28,669 bases of DNA from a virus: positions 1 to 28,669 of the IMG/VR virus record IMGVR_UViG_3300047163_000118; one strand, 5' to 3'. The notes beneath the pieces were generated by a model that saw only the letters and a program-made list of their open reading frames with translations, did no database searches and was not told where the DNA came from. Within the stretch, counting starts at the first letter, position 1, and each line of letters begins with the position of its first letter. The position numbers and the translations under genes were made by a program. Of the stretch, positions 18,198 through 26,212 are shown piece by piece.

Positions 18198-21080
18198 GTG
18201 GCTGACAAGGAGCTGAAGGCCAAGTACGTCGTCGCCTACGACGGCGCGGGAGCGAAGGCCGCACAGAAGGGCATGTCCGACCTGGACAAGTCGGCCAAGA
18301 CGATGTCGGACAGCTTCGACAAGCACACCTCGGCGATCGGCGGGATGTTCTCGAGCTTGTCTTCGACGATGGCCGGCTTCGGGCTGCCGTTCACCGGGTC
18401 GCTTGATCGAATGTCGCAGCATCTCGACCAGGCGAAGTCGTCGGGGAAGGGTTACGGGCAGGTGCTGTCCGACCTCGGCGGGGCGACGCTCTTGACCTTG
18501 GGCGGCGGGTTCATCGCCGTCGGCGGCGAGTCGTTGAAGATGGCCGCGAACTTCCAGGAGTCGATGACCCAGCTGGTCACCGGCGCCGGCGAATCGGAGG
18601 CAGGCCTGAAGGTCGTCTCGCAGGGGATCTTGGACATGGCCGGGCAGGTGGGGGAGTCGACCTCGCAGCTGGCGCAGGGCATGTACATGATCGAGTCGGC
18701 CGGCTACCACGGCGCGGCCGGCCTCAACGTGTTGAAGGCGTCGGCGGAGGGGGCGAAGGTCGGGAACGCCGACCTGCAGACCGTCGCCGACGGTGTCACC
18801 ACCCTGCTCACCGACTACAAGATCCCGGCGTCGGAGGCGGCGACGGTCACCTCCAAGCTGGTGGAGACCGTGGCGTCGGGGAAAACGAAGATGCAGGACC
18901 TGGCCGGCGCGCTCGCCCAGGTCGCCCCGGCGGCCTCGGCCGCACATGTCGACATGAACCAGCTGCTCGGGGCGATGGCGACCATGACCGCGGCGGGGAC
19001 GCCGGCCGCCGACGCCGCCACCCAGCTGAAGCAGACGATCCTGCAGCTGTCGAACCCGTCGGCGAAAGCGAAGACCGAGATGCAGTCGCTCGGCCTGAAC
19101 GCCAACGACGTCTCCCAGAACCTCGGCAAGCGCGGCCTGACCGGCACCTTCGATCTGCTCACCCAGGCCATCGCCGCTCACACCTCCGGCGGCACGGTGC
19201 TGATCCAGCAAATGCAGAAAGCGGCGGCCGCCGGGTCGGGCTGGCAGACCGAGCTGGCCCGGATGACCCCGGTCCAGCAGGCCCAGATCGACACTCTCGC
19301 CGGGCAGGGTCAGGCGATGGAGCAGTACAAGCTGGAGATGGCTTCGCTGACACCGGCGCAGCGCAGCCTGGTGACGGCGATGGAGAACGGGGCGACGGGC
19401 ACCAAGACGTTCAAGGCAGCGTGGGAGCAGCTGGCCCCGGCCCAGCAGCAGCAGATCAGTCAGCTGGCCGGCGGAGCGAAAGCGTTCGCCGAGTACAACG
19501 CCCAGGTGGCGGCCCTGCCCGCCGCCTACAAGAAGGTGTTGGCCGGGGCGACGGCCTCGAAGGAAGGCTACAAGGATCTGACGACCACGATCGCGGCGTT
19601 GCCTCCGGTCGAGCAGACCCAGATCGGCGCTCTGGCCGACATGGTCGGCGGCACCAAGAGCATGCAGGCGGCGCTCGAGCTGACCGGGTCGTCGGCGTCC
19701 ACGTTCCGGGCGAATGTCGGGACGATCTCGAAGGCGTCGGCGGACTCGAAAGGCAACGTGCAGGGCTGGTCGACCGCGCAGAAGGACCTCAACGTCCAGC
19801 TCGACCAGGCCAAGGGGACCGCCGAGAAGCTGGGGATCGAGTTCGGCACGAAGCTGATCCCAGTCGTGGAGCATCTGATGAACGACACCATCGCGACGAT
19901 CGGGTGGTTCGAGAAGCACAAGGACGCCGCCTACGCCCTGGCCGCGGTGATCGGCGGGGCCCTGTCGGTCGCGGTCGGCGCCTTCGCTGTCAACAAGGTC
20001 GTGTCGATGGTCAAGGGGGTGCAGCAGGCGGCGTCGGCGATGGGCGACTTCGCCGGCAAGGTCGGTTCGAGCGCCACGACGGTGCTGGAGAAGTTCGGGG
20101 TCATCGGGACGGGTTCGGATGAGATGGCCGCCAAGGTCGAGGCTGACACCAAGGGTATGGCCGCCTCGGTCGAGGCCGACACCACGGCGATGGCGTCGCA
20201 GGCGGAGGCGTCGGTGGCCGGGATGGACGCGTCGGCGTCGGCGTCGGCGTCGGGGATGGAGGCGAAGGTGTCGGCGTCGGCCGCCGGCATGGAAGCGAAG
20301 GTGTCGGCCGATGCGGGGGCGATGGCCGCCAAGGTCGACGCGGCCACCGCGGGGATGGAAGCGACGGTGTCCGGTGACACCGCTGCGATGGAGGCCCGGG
20401 CGGGCGGAGCTGCCGCGGGGATGGAGGCGAAGGTGGTCGGCTCCGCTGAGGGGATGGCCGCCCAGACCAAAGCGGCTGTGGGCGGCATGACGGGGGCGGT
20501 CGACGCCGACGTGGCGGCCATGGACTCCACTGTCGCCGCGGGGGCTGCGTCGGCCGAATCGAGCATCGCGGGGGCGGAGGCGGCGGCTGGGGCGACGCCG
20601 GGGGTCGGTCAGGCGGCCATGGCGGTCCTGGGAGCCCAGTATGCCGGCTACCAGGCCGGCCAGTACTCCCAGAAGAACCAGGGGACGCTGGGCGGTTCGG
20701 TCGCCGGCGGCGTCGGAGCTGTCCTCACTCCCGGGGCGTCGCTGCTCGGCCAGACCGGCGCGTCGATCTCCGACATCCTCCACTTCAAGATCCCGCACCT
20801 GGCCGAGGGCGGGCTGGTGACGAAACCGACGTTGATGGTCGCCGGCGAGTCCGGCCAGGAAGCCGTCGTCCCCCTGGGGAACCTGTCCACCGAACAGCCC
20901 GGCGGCCTGCCGGGCGGCATGTTCGGCGGCGCCGGAGGCGCCCAGGTGGTCAACATCTCACTGGTCGTCGGAGGCCCCGTCTTCAACTGGGAGGACTTCG
21001 CCCGCCAGGCCATGCCGGCAATGCGGAACGCCCTCATGATGCGCTCCCAGGTCGGCGGGACGTCCACCCTGACGCTGTGA
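18198..21080 (+). CDS. Tail tape measure protein
   Basis: A 960-residue protein from GTG 18198 with TGAGG upstream. The first 230 residues are TP901-type (DLDKSAKTMSDSFDKH, then TLGGGFIAVGGES, FQESMTQLVTGAGESEAGLK, MAGQVGESTSQLAQGMYMIE). An Ala/Gln helical zone with imperfect repeats of LTPAQRSLV type (about 350-490) follows, with a hydrophobic segment near 575-600. Residues 642-784 are thirteen perfect-length 11-residue repeats (GMEAKVSASAA type). The end has the common HLAEGGLVTKPTLMVAGESG. It sets tail length and is threaded in the tube with the chaperones; known scaling (about 0.15 nm per residue) suggests a tail near 140 nm. No peptidase domain is obvious. Confidence 0.95.
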   Translation: MADKELKAKYVVAYDGAGAKAAQKGMSDLDKSAKTMSDSFDKHTSAIGGMFSSLSSTMAGFGLPFTGSLDRMSQHLDQAKSSGKGYGQVLSDLGGATLLTLGGGFIAVGGESLKMAANFQESMTQLVTGAGESEAGLKVVSQGILDMAGQVGESTSQLAQGMYMIESAGYHGAAGLNVLKASAEGAKVGNADLQTVADGVTTLLTDYKIPASEAATVTSKLVETVASGKTKMQDLAGALAQVAPAASAAHVDMNQLLGAMATMTAAGTPAADAATQLKQTILQLSNPSAKAKTEMQSLGLNANDVSQNLGKRGLTGTFDLLTQAIAAHTSGGTVLIQQMQKAAAAGSGWQTELARMTPVQQAQIDTLAGQGQAMEQYKLEMASLTPAQRSLVTAMENGATGTKTFKAAWEQLAPAQQQQISQLAGGAKAFAEYNAQVAALPAAYKKVLAGATASKEGYKDLTTTIAALPPVEQTQIGALADMVGGTKSMQAALELTGSSASTFRANVGTISKASADSKGNVQGWSTAQKDLNVQLDQAKGTAEKLGIEFGTKLIPVVEHLMNDTIATIGWFEKHKDAAYALAAVIGGALSVAVGAFAVNKVVSMVKGVQQAASAMGDFAGKVGSSATTVLEKFGVIGTGSDEMAAKVEADTKGMAASVEADTTAMASQAEASVAGMDASASASASGMEAKVSASAAGMEAKVSADAGAMAAKVDAATAGMEATVSGDTAAMEARAGGAAAGMEAKVVGSAEGMAAQTKAAVGGMTGAVDADVAAMDSTVAAGAASAESSIAGAEAAAGATPGVGQAAMAVLGAQYAGYQAGQYSQKNQGTLGGSVAGGVGAVLTPGASLLGQTGASISDILHFKIPHLAEGGLVTKPTLMVAGESGQEAVVPLGNLSTEQPGGLPGGMFGGAGGAQVVNISLVVGGPVFNWEDFARQAMPAMRNALMMRSQVGGTSTLTL
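20121..20549 (+). repeat. Thirteen 33-bp (11-residue) repeats in the tape measure gene
   Basis: Each unit starts Gly/Ala/Glu-Met and follows G-M-E-A-K-V-S-A-D/S-A-A. Copies differ at many bases, so this is a protein-level repeat under selection for an 11-residue (hendecad) coiled-coil period rather than a fresh DNA expansion. Confidence 0.85.
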
Positions 21081-23014
21081 CCCTCCCGCAGCTGTCAGTC
21101 CGCGTCGCGTTCGGTTCGAACCCGCTCGACCCGACCCTCACCTGGACCGAGATCGGCCCGGCCTCCGGCGCCGGCCCCGGCAGCAAAGGTTGGGCCCGCA
21201 AGATCACCACCAAACGGGGCCGGGAACGGCTGCTGCGCACCCGGGTCGGGTTCCAACCGGGCACGGCCACCGTCGCCCTCGACAACCGGGACCGCCGCTT
21301 CGACCCCACCAACACGGCCGGCCCGTACTGGCCGAACGTGCAGCCCGAGAAGGTCATCCAGGTCGGCGCAACCTGGTCGGGCACGTTCTACCCGATCTGG
21401 ACCGGCTACGTCGACGACTGGCCGCAGGCGTGGCCAGGGTTCTCCGAGGCAGAGACAGCGGTGGCGGCCACCGACTACTTCAAGGCGCTGTCAATCGTGC
21501 GGGTCCTGTCGTCGGGCTACCCGAAGCAGGTCCTCGCCGACGGCGCCACCGGGTATTGGCGGCTCGGTGACGCCGTCGGATCCGCCCAGGCGGCCGACTC
21601 GGCCGGCACCAACCCGGCCACCATCCTCACAGCCGCCGGTCCCGTAGCCTTCGGCAACTCGCCGCTCCTGGTCGGCCTTCCCGCCACCTCGGCACTCGTT
21701 AGTTCAAACACCAGCGGCTTGTACTCAGGCTTCCAGGCCCGCCAGTTCGGCACACCGTCGTCAGCGAGTGGTGTCACCGTCGAATGGTGGGCGCAGCCGG
21801 GCAGCAACTCCGAGATGAACACGATTCTGCCCATGAAGTTCGGCAGCAGCACCTATGCCGCCTTCCTCATCGCCCGGTCCGCCACCCAGATCGAGATCGG
21901 CGACTGGGGTGCCGGCGCCATCGTCTACGCCACCACTCCGAACACCCAGGACGGCAACCCACACCACTTCGTCTTCGCTATCAACACAGCCTGGGCCTAC
22001 GTCCTATACATGGACGGCGTGTCCGTCGTTTCCGGCACAATCGGCGGAGGGCTCACCCCCCTCGCAGCAGTCAATATCCCAGCCCCGCAGATCAACGCCT
22101 ACAGCTTCTCCGGAACCGCCACTATCGCCTTCCAGGAATGGGCGATCTACCCCGTCGCTCTCTCCAACATCCAGGCGGCCAACCACTACTACCTCGCCGC
22201 CTTCCGGGCCCAGTACACCGGCCAGTACATCACCCAGGTCCTCGAGAACTGGCTCGGCTACCCCTCCAGCCGATCGAGCATCGCCACCGGCTACACCTAC
22301 TGCCAGGCCGACACCCAATCCGAGTTCAACACCAAGGCCATCGACTTCCTGCAGAAACTTGAGCAGACCGAACAAGGGCAGCTGTACGTCGCCGCCGACG
22401 GCACCCTCGTCTTCCAGGACCGCTACCACCGCTACACCAACCCGAACCTCACCCCGCAGGCCACCATCGGCGACGGAGGCAGCGCCTACCCCGCCGAGAT
22501 CCCGTTCGCCATGGGAGGCGTCACCCTCAACTTCGACCGCGTCGAGCTCTTCAACGACATCGCCTGCACCCGCCGCGGCGGCTACGTCCAAGAAGCCACC
22601 AACCCGGCGTCGATCACCGCCTACGGCAACCGCGGCGACCAGGGCCTCACCGACCTCCTCATGGCCGCCGACGTCGACGCCCTCTACTGCGCCCAGTGGG
22701 TCCTCGCCGACACCGCATACCCGCAGTTCCGGGTCGGCACGCTCGTCATCGACCCCCGCGTCGACGACCGCTGGTGGCCCGTCATCCTCGGCCTCGACAT
22801 CGGCGCCGTCGTCACCGTCAACAAGCACAACATCCCCGGCGGCGGCGCCGCCGTGTCGCTGGTCTGCCGGATCGAAGGCATCGAACATCAGATCGACCCG
22901 CCGAACCAGTGGATCACCACCTGGCACGTGTCGCTGATGGGCACCCAGCCGTGGCTGATCCTCGACGACCCCGTCACCGGCCTCCTCGACTCCGGCAACC
23001 GGTGGGGCTGGTAG
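21077..23014 (+). CDS. Minor tail protein with LamG-like domain (distal tail type)
   Basis: A 645-residue protein from GTG 21077, overlapping the tape measure stop. The first 150 residues, with LTWTEIGPASG, RKITTKRGRERLL, GTATVALDNRDRRFDPTN and YPIWTGYVDDW, are the conserved start of actinophage minor tail proteins (distal tail/baseplate hub side). Residues about 155-380 form an inserted concanavalin/LamG-like domain (GYWRLGDAVGSAQAADSAG, VTVEWWAQPG, HHFVFAINT). This fold binds carbohydrates in many phages. The C-terminal part resumes the hub fold (EQGQLYVAADGTLVFQDRYH, LVIDPRVDDRWW). It probably helps attach to the host surface. The two-part outer fold with insertion is common in this class. 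Confidence 0.82.
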   Translation: MTLPQLSVRVAFGSNPLDPTLTWTEIGPASGAGPGSKGWARKITTKRGRERLLRTRVGFQPGTATVALDNRDRRFDPTNTAGPYWPNVQPEKVIQVGATWSGTFYPIWTGYVDDWPQAWPGFSEAETAVAATDYFKALSIVRVLSSGYPKQVLADGATGYWRLGDAVGSAQAADSAGTNPATILTAAGPVAFGNSPLLVGLPATSALVSSNTSGLYSGFQARQFGTPSSASGVTVEWWAQPGSNSEMNTILPMKFGSSTYAAFLIARSATQIEIGDWGAGAIVYATTPNTQDGNPHHFVFAINTAWAYVLYMDGVSVVSGTIGGGLTPLAAVNIPAPQINAYSFSGTATIAFQEWAIYPVALSNIQAANHYYLAAFRAQYTGQYITQVLENWLGYPSSRSSIATGYTYCQADTQSEFNTKAIDFLQKLEQTEQGQLYVAADGTLVFQDRYHRYTNPNLTPQATIGDGGSAYPAEIPFAMGGVTLNFDRVELFNDIACTRRGGYVQEATNPASITAYGNRGDQGLTDLLMAADVDALYCAQWVLADTAYPQFRVGTLVIDPRVDDRWWPVILGLDIGAVVTVNKHNIPGGGAAVSLVCRIEGIEHQIDPPNQWITTWHVSLMGTQPWLILDDPVTGLLDSGNRWGW

Positions 23015-23016
23015 GT

Positions 23017-23040
23017 CTAGCCGCCCAGCATGGTGGCCCG
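23017..23040 (+). promoter_or_regulatory. CTAGCCG start-associated element, site 6
   Basis: CTAGCCG at 23017-23023, then 17 bases to GTG 23041. CCA-GCA-TGG lies between and GGCT precedes the motif by seven bases. There is no Shine-Dalgarno sequence except a weak GGTGG. Confidence 0.55.
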
Positions 23041-23496
23041 GTGATCCTGGCCGCAGAGGACCGCCACTACCCGACCCCCGACCATCCCGAGCACACCCCG
23101 CCCGAGACGGTCGTGCACCGCTTCTGGCGGCACAAGCTCGGCGAGGTATCGGCCCCGCAGGTCGGCCAACCGAAGGGGGAGTGGCCGGCCGGCGTCCACG
23201 ACACCGTCGCGGCCGTGGCCTACGTGAACCACGGCCGGTGGGTCGTCGACTGCCCGTTCGGATGCGGGTCCGCCCAGATGGCCTCCCGGTCGGACCGCCG
23301 GTTCTTCTGCGTCGAGTGCGGCCACCGAGGCGACGGCCGGTGGCTGCCCGTCGTGTGGCCGTCCGACCTCGAGGTCCAGACCGTCGAGGCCGTCCTCGAC
23401 GCCCGGCCCGACATGGCCACCCGCAACTGGCGGCCCGGCGAGCCGATCGACGCCCTCGTCGCCGAGAACGCCGGCCACGGGCTGGCGCCCGCCTGA
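23041..23496 (+). CDS. Zinc-ribbon protein in the tail module
   Basis: A 151-residue protein from GTG 23041. After a His/Pro-rich lead (HYPTPDHPEHTPPETVVHRF) there is a central four-Cys ribbon: CPFGCG, then FFCVECG some 15 residues on, with VVDCPFG and GDGRWLPV around it. The rest is acidic. I do not recognise a named family. It lies between the minor tail protein and a fibre-like protein, which suggests a tail tip or assembly role, but ribbon proteins here may also be regulatory. The stop overlaps the next ATG (TGATG). Confidence 0.6.
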   Translation: MILAAEDRHYPTPDHPEHTPPETVVHRFWRHKLGEVSAPQVGQPKGEWPAGVHDTVAAVAYVNHGRWVVDCPFGCGSAQMASRSDRRFFCVECGHRGDGRWLPVVWPSDLEVQTVEAVLDARPDMATRNWRPGEPIDALVAENAGHGLAPA

Positions 23497-23945
23497 TGGC
23501 CTGGACCACTCCTCGTACGTGGACCGTGGGGGCCGCCGGCACCGCGGCGGATCTGAACACCTACGTGCGGGACAATACGAGCTTCCTGTACGGCGACGTC
23601 GGCTGGACGGCCCTCACGTTGCAGTCCGGCTGGGCGACCACCTCCGGGTGGCCTGCATTGGCTGTGCGGCTGTCGAACAACCGAGTGTCATTCCGGGGCA
23701 GGGTGTCGAACACGACCCTTGCTTGCACGGCCGGCGCCCGCTACCAGATCGCCACGCTGCCCGCCGGCTACGCCCCGCCGAACCGGACGTCGATCCCGGC
23801 CGTCTTCCAGATTGCCGGCGCCGCCTCATATGGGGGGTCGATCGTCGACATCCAGTCGAGCACCAACCTCGGCTTCTACAGCCCCTCCGCCGGCACCGGC
23901 GTCGTAGCGCAGTTCGACGGCCTGTCGTTCGACATCGTCAGCTGA
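23496..23945 (+). CDS. Tail fibre-like / minor tail protein
   Basis: A 149-residue protein from ATG 23496, overlapping the previous stop. It opens MAWTTPRTWTVGAAGTAADLN, then TYVRDNTSFLYGDVGW, a start shared by many phage receptor-side proteins. The rest is beta-rich with Gly and Ser (LQSGWATTSGWPALAVRLSN, NRVSFRGRV, RYQIATLPAGY), ending in a short C-terminal strand set (VVAQFDGLSFDIVS), as in trimeric fibre tips. It is shorter than full fibres, so it may be a tip or a decoration. Host-surface binding is likely but inferred. Confidence 0.72.
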   Translation: MAWTTPRTWTVGAAGTAADLNTYVRDNTSFLYGDVGWTALTLQSGWATTSGWPALAVRLSNNRVSFRGRVSNTTLACTAGARYQIATLPAGYAPPNRTSIPAVFQIAGAASYGGSIVDIQSSTNLGFYSPSAGTGVVAQFDGLSFDIVS

Positions 23946-23972
23946 GCCCGCGGGAAGGGCCATCGAGCCCAC

Positions 23973-24000
23973 CTAGCCGTCTAGCCGGCCTCCACCATCA
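23973..24000 (+). promoter_or_regulatory. Double CTAGCCG start-associated element, site 7
   Basis: Two heptamers in tandem, 23973-23979 and 23981-23987, lie before GTG 24001 (13 bases from the second; GTG 24007 is 19 bases away). CCAC-CATCA-GTGG (23992-24004) forms a stem that includes the GTG. There is no Shine-Dalgarno sequence. Confidence 0.6.
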
Positions 24001-24756
24001 GTGGCAGTGACAATCTGCCCATTCGCCGTCTGGCGGCCCGTCCCTTCCTACTCCGGGCCGCTCTCCGCCCACCAAGGCCTCGTCGTGCACGTCCAGGTCG
24101 GCACCGGCTCCTGCTACGGCGAGTTCTCCAACCCCGCCAACCAGGCGTCCTCGACATGGTGGATCGGTGTCGACGGCACCCTCGAGCAGTACGTCGACGC
24201 CGACATGACCGCCTGGACCGAGATGGCCGGCAACCCCTACTACGACAGCGTCGAAACCGAAGGCACCCCCGACCAGCCGTGGACCGACGCCCAGCAGGCG
24301 ACCCTCGCCCGGCTCATCGCCTGGGGGCATCAGACGTTCGGGTGGCCGCTCGCCCTCGTCGACCACGGCGGCAGCGGCATCACCACCCACGCCCACTACC
24401 CCTCCGGCGTCCCCGACGACGCCTGGGGCGGCCACCCCTGCCCGGGCCCGGTCCGTACCGCCCAGCTCCCCTCCGTCCTCGCCGCCGCCGTGGCCATCGT
24501 CGACCCCCGCCCCGTCTCCGCCACCGCAGCAACCGTCCCGGCCCCGCCGGCCGTGCCCCAAGGGAGAACCATGAAAGCCGTCCTGCACTCCGACACCCAG
24601 CAGCTCCTCCTCCTCGACGACGAGACCGTCGTCCCGATCAAGACCCCGGGCACCGGCGCCTATCTCACCCAGCCGGCCCCGCAAGGGCTCGGCCTGCCGT
24701 ACTGGGGGCCGATCGACGACGGCACCCTCGCTGGGTTCCGCCGCGCCGCCGGCTGA
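24001..24756 (+). CDS. N-acetylmuramoyl-L-alanine amidase endolysin
   Basis: A 251-residue protein from GTG 24001. Residues 1 to about 165 are an Amidase_2/PGRP domain: LVVHVQVG with the zinc ligand His30, then WWIGVDGTLEQYVDADMTAW, then THAHYPS near 129-135 and GHPCPG with His145 and Cys147 as the other ligand region. A Pro/Ala linker and a short C-terminal part (MKAVLHSDTQQLLLLDDETV) of unknown binding function follow. It would cut the bond between muramic acid and L-alanine in host peptidoglycan. There is no signal peptide, so it needs a holin or a similar route, and several membrane proteins follow. There is no lysin B in the window. Confidence 0.88.
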   Translation: MAVTICPFAVWRPVPSYSGPLSAHQGLVVHVQVGTGSCYGEFSNPANQASSTWWIGVDGTLEQYVDADMTAWTEMAGNPYYDSVETEGTPDQPWTDAQQATLARLIAWGHQTFGWPLALVDHGGSGITTHAHYPSGVPDDAWGGHPCPGPVRTAQLPSVLAAAVAIVDPRPVSATAATVPAPPAVPQGRTMKAVLHSDTQQLLLLDDETVVPIKTPGTGAYLTQPAPQGLGLPYWGPIDDGTLAGFRRAAG

Positions 24757-24760
24757 CCCG

Positions 24761-25090
24761 GTGAGCGAATCGGCGGAGGCCTACCATCGGGCGGCCGACT
24801 CGGTCGAGGCGACGAACCGGCGGGTCGAACGGTTCATCGTCATCGGCGGAGCCGCCCTGTTGGCCGTGGCGATAGTCGTGATCATCTGGGGGGCGGTCAG
24901 TTTCGGGTCGGCGATCCAGACCGTCAAGGACCGCCAGGTCCAGTTCCACAACGACACCACCCGCTCCGACGCCGTGCTCACCTGCGAGACGCAGGCCCTC
25001 GACGAGATCCTCACCGAGCTCGGCGCCGCCCAGATAGCCCAGTCCCGACATCTGCCGGCCCCGCAGTTCGTGTTCCCGAAACCATGCTGA
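24761..25090 (+). CDS. Single-pass membrane protein of the lysis module
   Basis: A 109-residue protein from GTG 24761, three bases after the amidase stop. A polar, partly helical N-terminus (AYHRAADSVEATNRRVE) precedes one strong membrane segment (FIVIGGAALLAVAIVVIIW). The rest is soluble and ends in a Cys after PKP. The layout could be a holin partner or a spanin-like protein, and the C-terminal part would face outside if the N-terminus is in. No family is recognised. It overlaps the next gene's start by seven bases. Confidence 0.6.
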   Translation: MSESAEAYHRAADSVEATNRRVERFIVIGGAALLAVAIVVIIWGAVSFGSAIQTVKDRQVQFHNDTTRSDAVLTCETQALDEILTELGAAQIAQSRHLPAPQFVFPKPC

Positions 25091-25476
25091 CCGCGGCGTC
25101 CCAGCTCACCTCGGCGGAGATCCTCGGGACCCTCGGAGGGATCGTCACCCTGATCGGAGCGGCGGCCGCCGGTATCGCCTACTTCCGGGCGCGGGCCGGC
25201 CAGACCACCGGCAACCTGCAGTCCCAGGCGATCGACGCCCTCGAAGGCCAGCTCCACGCCTCCGACCGCCAGATCGAGGAGCTCAAGCAGACCGCCCAAC
25301 GGCAGCAGGAAACTATCGGCGACCTCCGCGACCAGGTCCAGGTCCTCCAGGAGCTCGTCACCCAGACCGCCAAGGTCGATCTGCTCCGCAAGGAAGTCGA
25401 CGAAGGGTTCAACAAGGTGCTCGCCGCTATCGGCGCGGATGGGGGCAAACGTGAAGGTCCTGATCGTCGAGGATGA
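25084..25476 (+). CDS. Membrane-anchored coiled-coil protein (holin or spanin candidate)
   Basis: A 130-residue protein from ATG 25084, overlapping the previous gene. One membrane segment (ILGTLGGIVTLIGAAAAGIAYF) is followed by a long charged helix with heptads (LEGQLHASDRQIEELKQTAQ, then RQQETIGDLRDQVQVLQ and VDLLRKEVDEGF). It ends in a basic disordered tail. This matches the one-TM plus coiled-coil proteins found beside endolysins in actinophages, which are thought to be spanin-like or class-III-like lysis proteins. The response regulator start lies inside its end. Confidence 0.6.
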   Translation: MLTAASQLTSAEILGTLGGIVTLIGAAAAGIAYFRARAGQTTGNLQSQAIDALEGQLHASDRQIEELKQTAQRQQETIGDLRDQVQVLQELVTQTAKVDLLRKEVDEGFNKVLAAIGADGGKREGPDRRG

Positions 25477-25807
25477 CCGCTCCGTCCGGAACCTGATCGC
25501 CGCCCTGTTCTCACTCGAGCACGGCTGGGAGACCACCGCGGCCGCCAACGCAGTCGACGCCTACACAGCCGTCGCCGCCGGCCGGTTCGACGTCATGGTC
25601 CTCGACCTGGCCTGCCCGGGCGAGAAGGCCGGCTGGAAGCTCCTCGAGACGTTCTCCGGTGTCCTGCCGACCGTCGTCGTGTCCGGCCACGTCGACAGCC
25701 CCCGCCTCCAGGACCGGGCGCTGCGCATGGGCGCCCGGGTCGTCATCGCCAAACCGTTCGACAACCGCTGCCTGTGCCTGGCGGTGGCCATGGCGGCCGG
25801 CCGGTGA
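25451..25807 (+). CDS. Single-domain response regulator (CheY-like receiver)
   Basis: A 118-residue protein. I choose GTG 25451, with GGGGG five bases upstream, because the domain starts exactly there (VKVLIVEDDRSVRNL); ATG 25439 would add four residues. All receiver positions are intact: acidic pair Asp8/Asp9, phospho-acceptor Asp52 in FDVMVLDL, Ser78 in VVVSGHVD and Lys101 in VIAKPFD. There is no output domain. A complete phosphorylatable receiver inside a lysis cassette is unusual. It might sense or sequester a host histidine kinase signal, or act as a regulator of lysis timing; both are inference. No kinase is in the window. The stop overlaps the next GTG. Confidence 0.9.
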   Translation: MKVLIVEDDRSVRNLIAALFSLEHGWETTAAANAVDAYTAVAAGRFDVMVLDLACPGEKAGWKLLETFSGVLPTVVVSGHVDSPRLQDRALRMGARVVIAKPFDNRCLCLAVAMAAGR

Positions 25808-26157
25808 AGCTCCGCCATCACGCCAGCCACGCCCTCCGGGGCCTCGCCGTCGGGGCCGCTGTCGCCGCGGCGGTCATCGGCACGGCGCTCGGGGTGTTCG
25901 TCGCCGCCTGGGGGTGGGCCCGGTTCCGGGCCGACTTCTGGCCGCTCGACAACTCCCGGGTCGGCCCGAACCTGGTGGCCAGCATCGTGCTCACCGTGCT
26001 CGTCATCGGCCACAACGAGTACCGGACGACGGTCCGGGCCGTGAAGGCCGGCGAGACCGTCCGCCAGCTCGCCCGCGACCTCGAGGCCGAAGTACTCCAT
26101 CCGGCCGAGACCGCCGAGCAGCACATCGCTGACGACGTCGCTCAAGACGGTTCATGA
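25804..26157 (+). CDS. Two-TM membrane protein, holin candidate
   Basis: A 117-residue protein from GTG 25804 (GTGA overlap). A basic N-terminus (KLRHHASHALRG) precedes TM1 (LAVGAAVAAAVIGTALGVFVA) and TM2 (NLVASIVLTVLVIGH), joined by a polar loop with a Trp pair. The C-terminus is charged and helical (DLEAEVLHPAETAEQHIADD). Two segments and a charged tail are class-II-holin-like. It directly follows the response regulator and may be its target by coupling. No function is proved by the sequence. Confidence 0.6.
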   Translation: MKLRHHASHALRGLAVGAAVAAAVIGTALGVFVAAWGWARFRADFWPLDNSRVGPNLVASIVLTVLVIGHNEYRTTVRAVKAGETVRQLARDLEAEVLHPAETAEQHIADDVAQDGS

Positions 26158-26167
26158 TTCATGAATC
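26156..26167 (+). promoter_or_regulatory. AT-rich 12-bp palindrome GATTCATGAATC
   Basis: A perfect palindrome starts at the stop of the previous gene in otherwise very GC-rich DNA, 22 bases before the next CTAGCCG element. It could be an operator. Evidence is composition and symmetry only. Confidence 0.3.
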
Positions 26168-26188
26168 GTGACTTGATCGCCGGCTGAT

Positions 26189-26212
26189 CTAGCCGGGCCG
26201 CACGCTGTGCCC
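26189..26212 (+). promoter_or_regulatory. CTAGCCG start-associated element, site 8
   Basis: CTAGCCG at 26189-26195, then 17 bases to ATG 26213. GCAC-GCT-GTGC (26200-26210) is a perfect four-pair inverted repeat directly before the start, and CGGCT-GATCT-AGCCG is a palindrome over the motif. There is no Shine-Dalgarno sequence. Confidence 0.6.

Noticed and set aside
18066-20798. A 910-residue open frame on the minus strand over the tape measure gene
   Set aside because: It is Arg/His/Gly low-complexity, opposite a clear tape measure protein, and has no recognisable domain.
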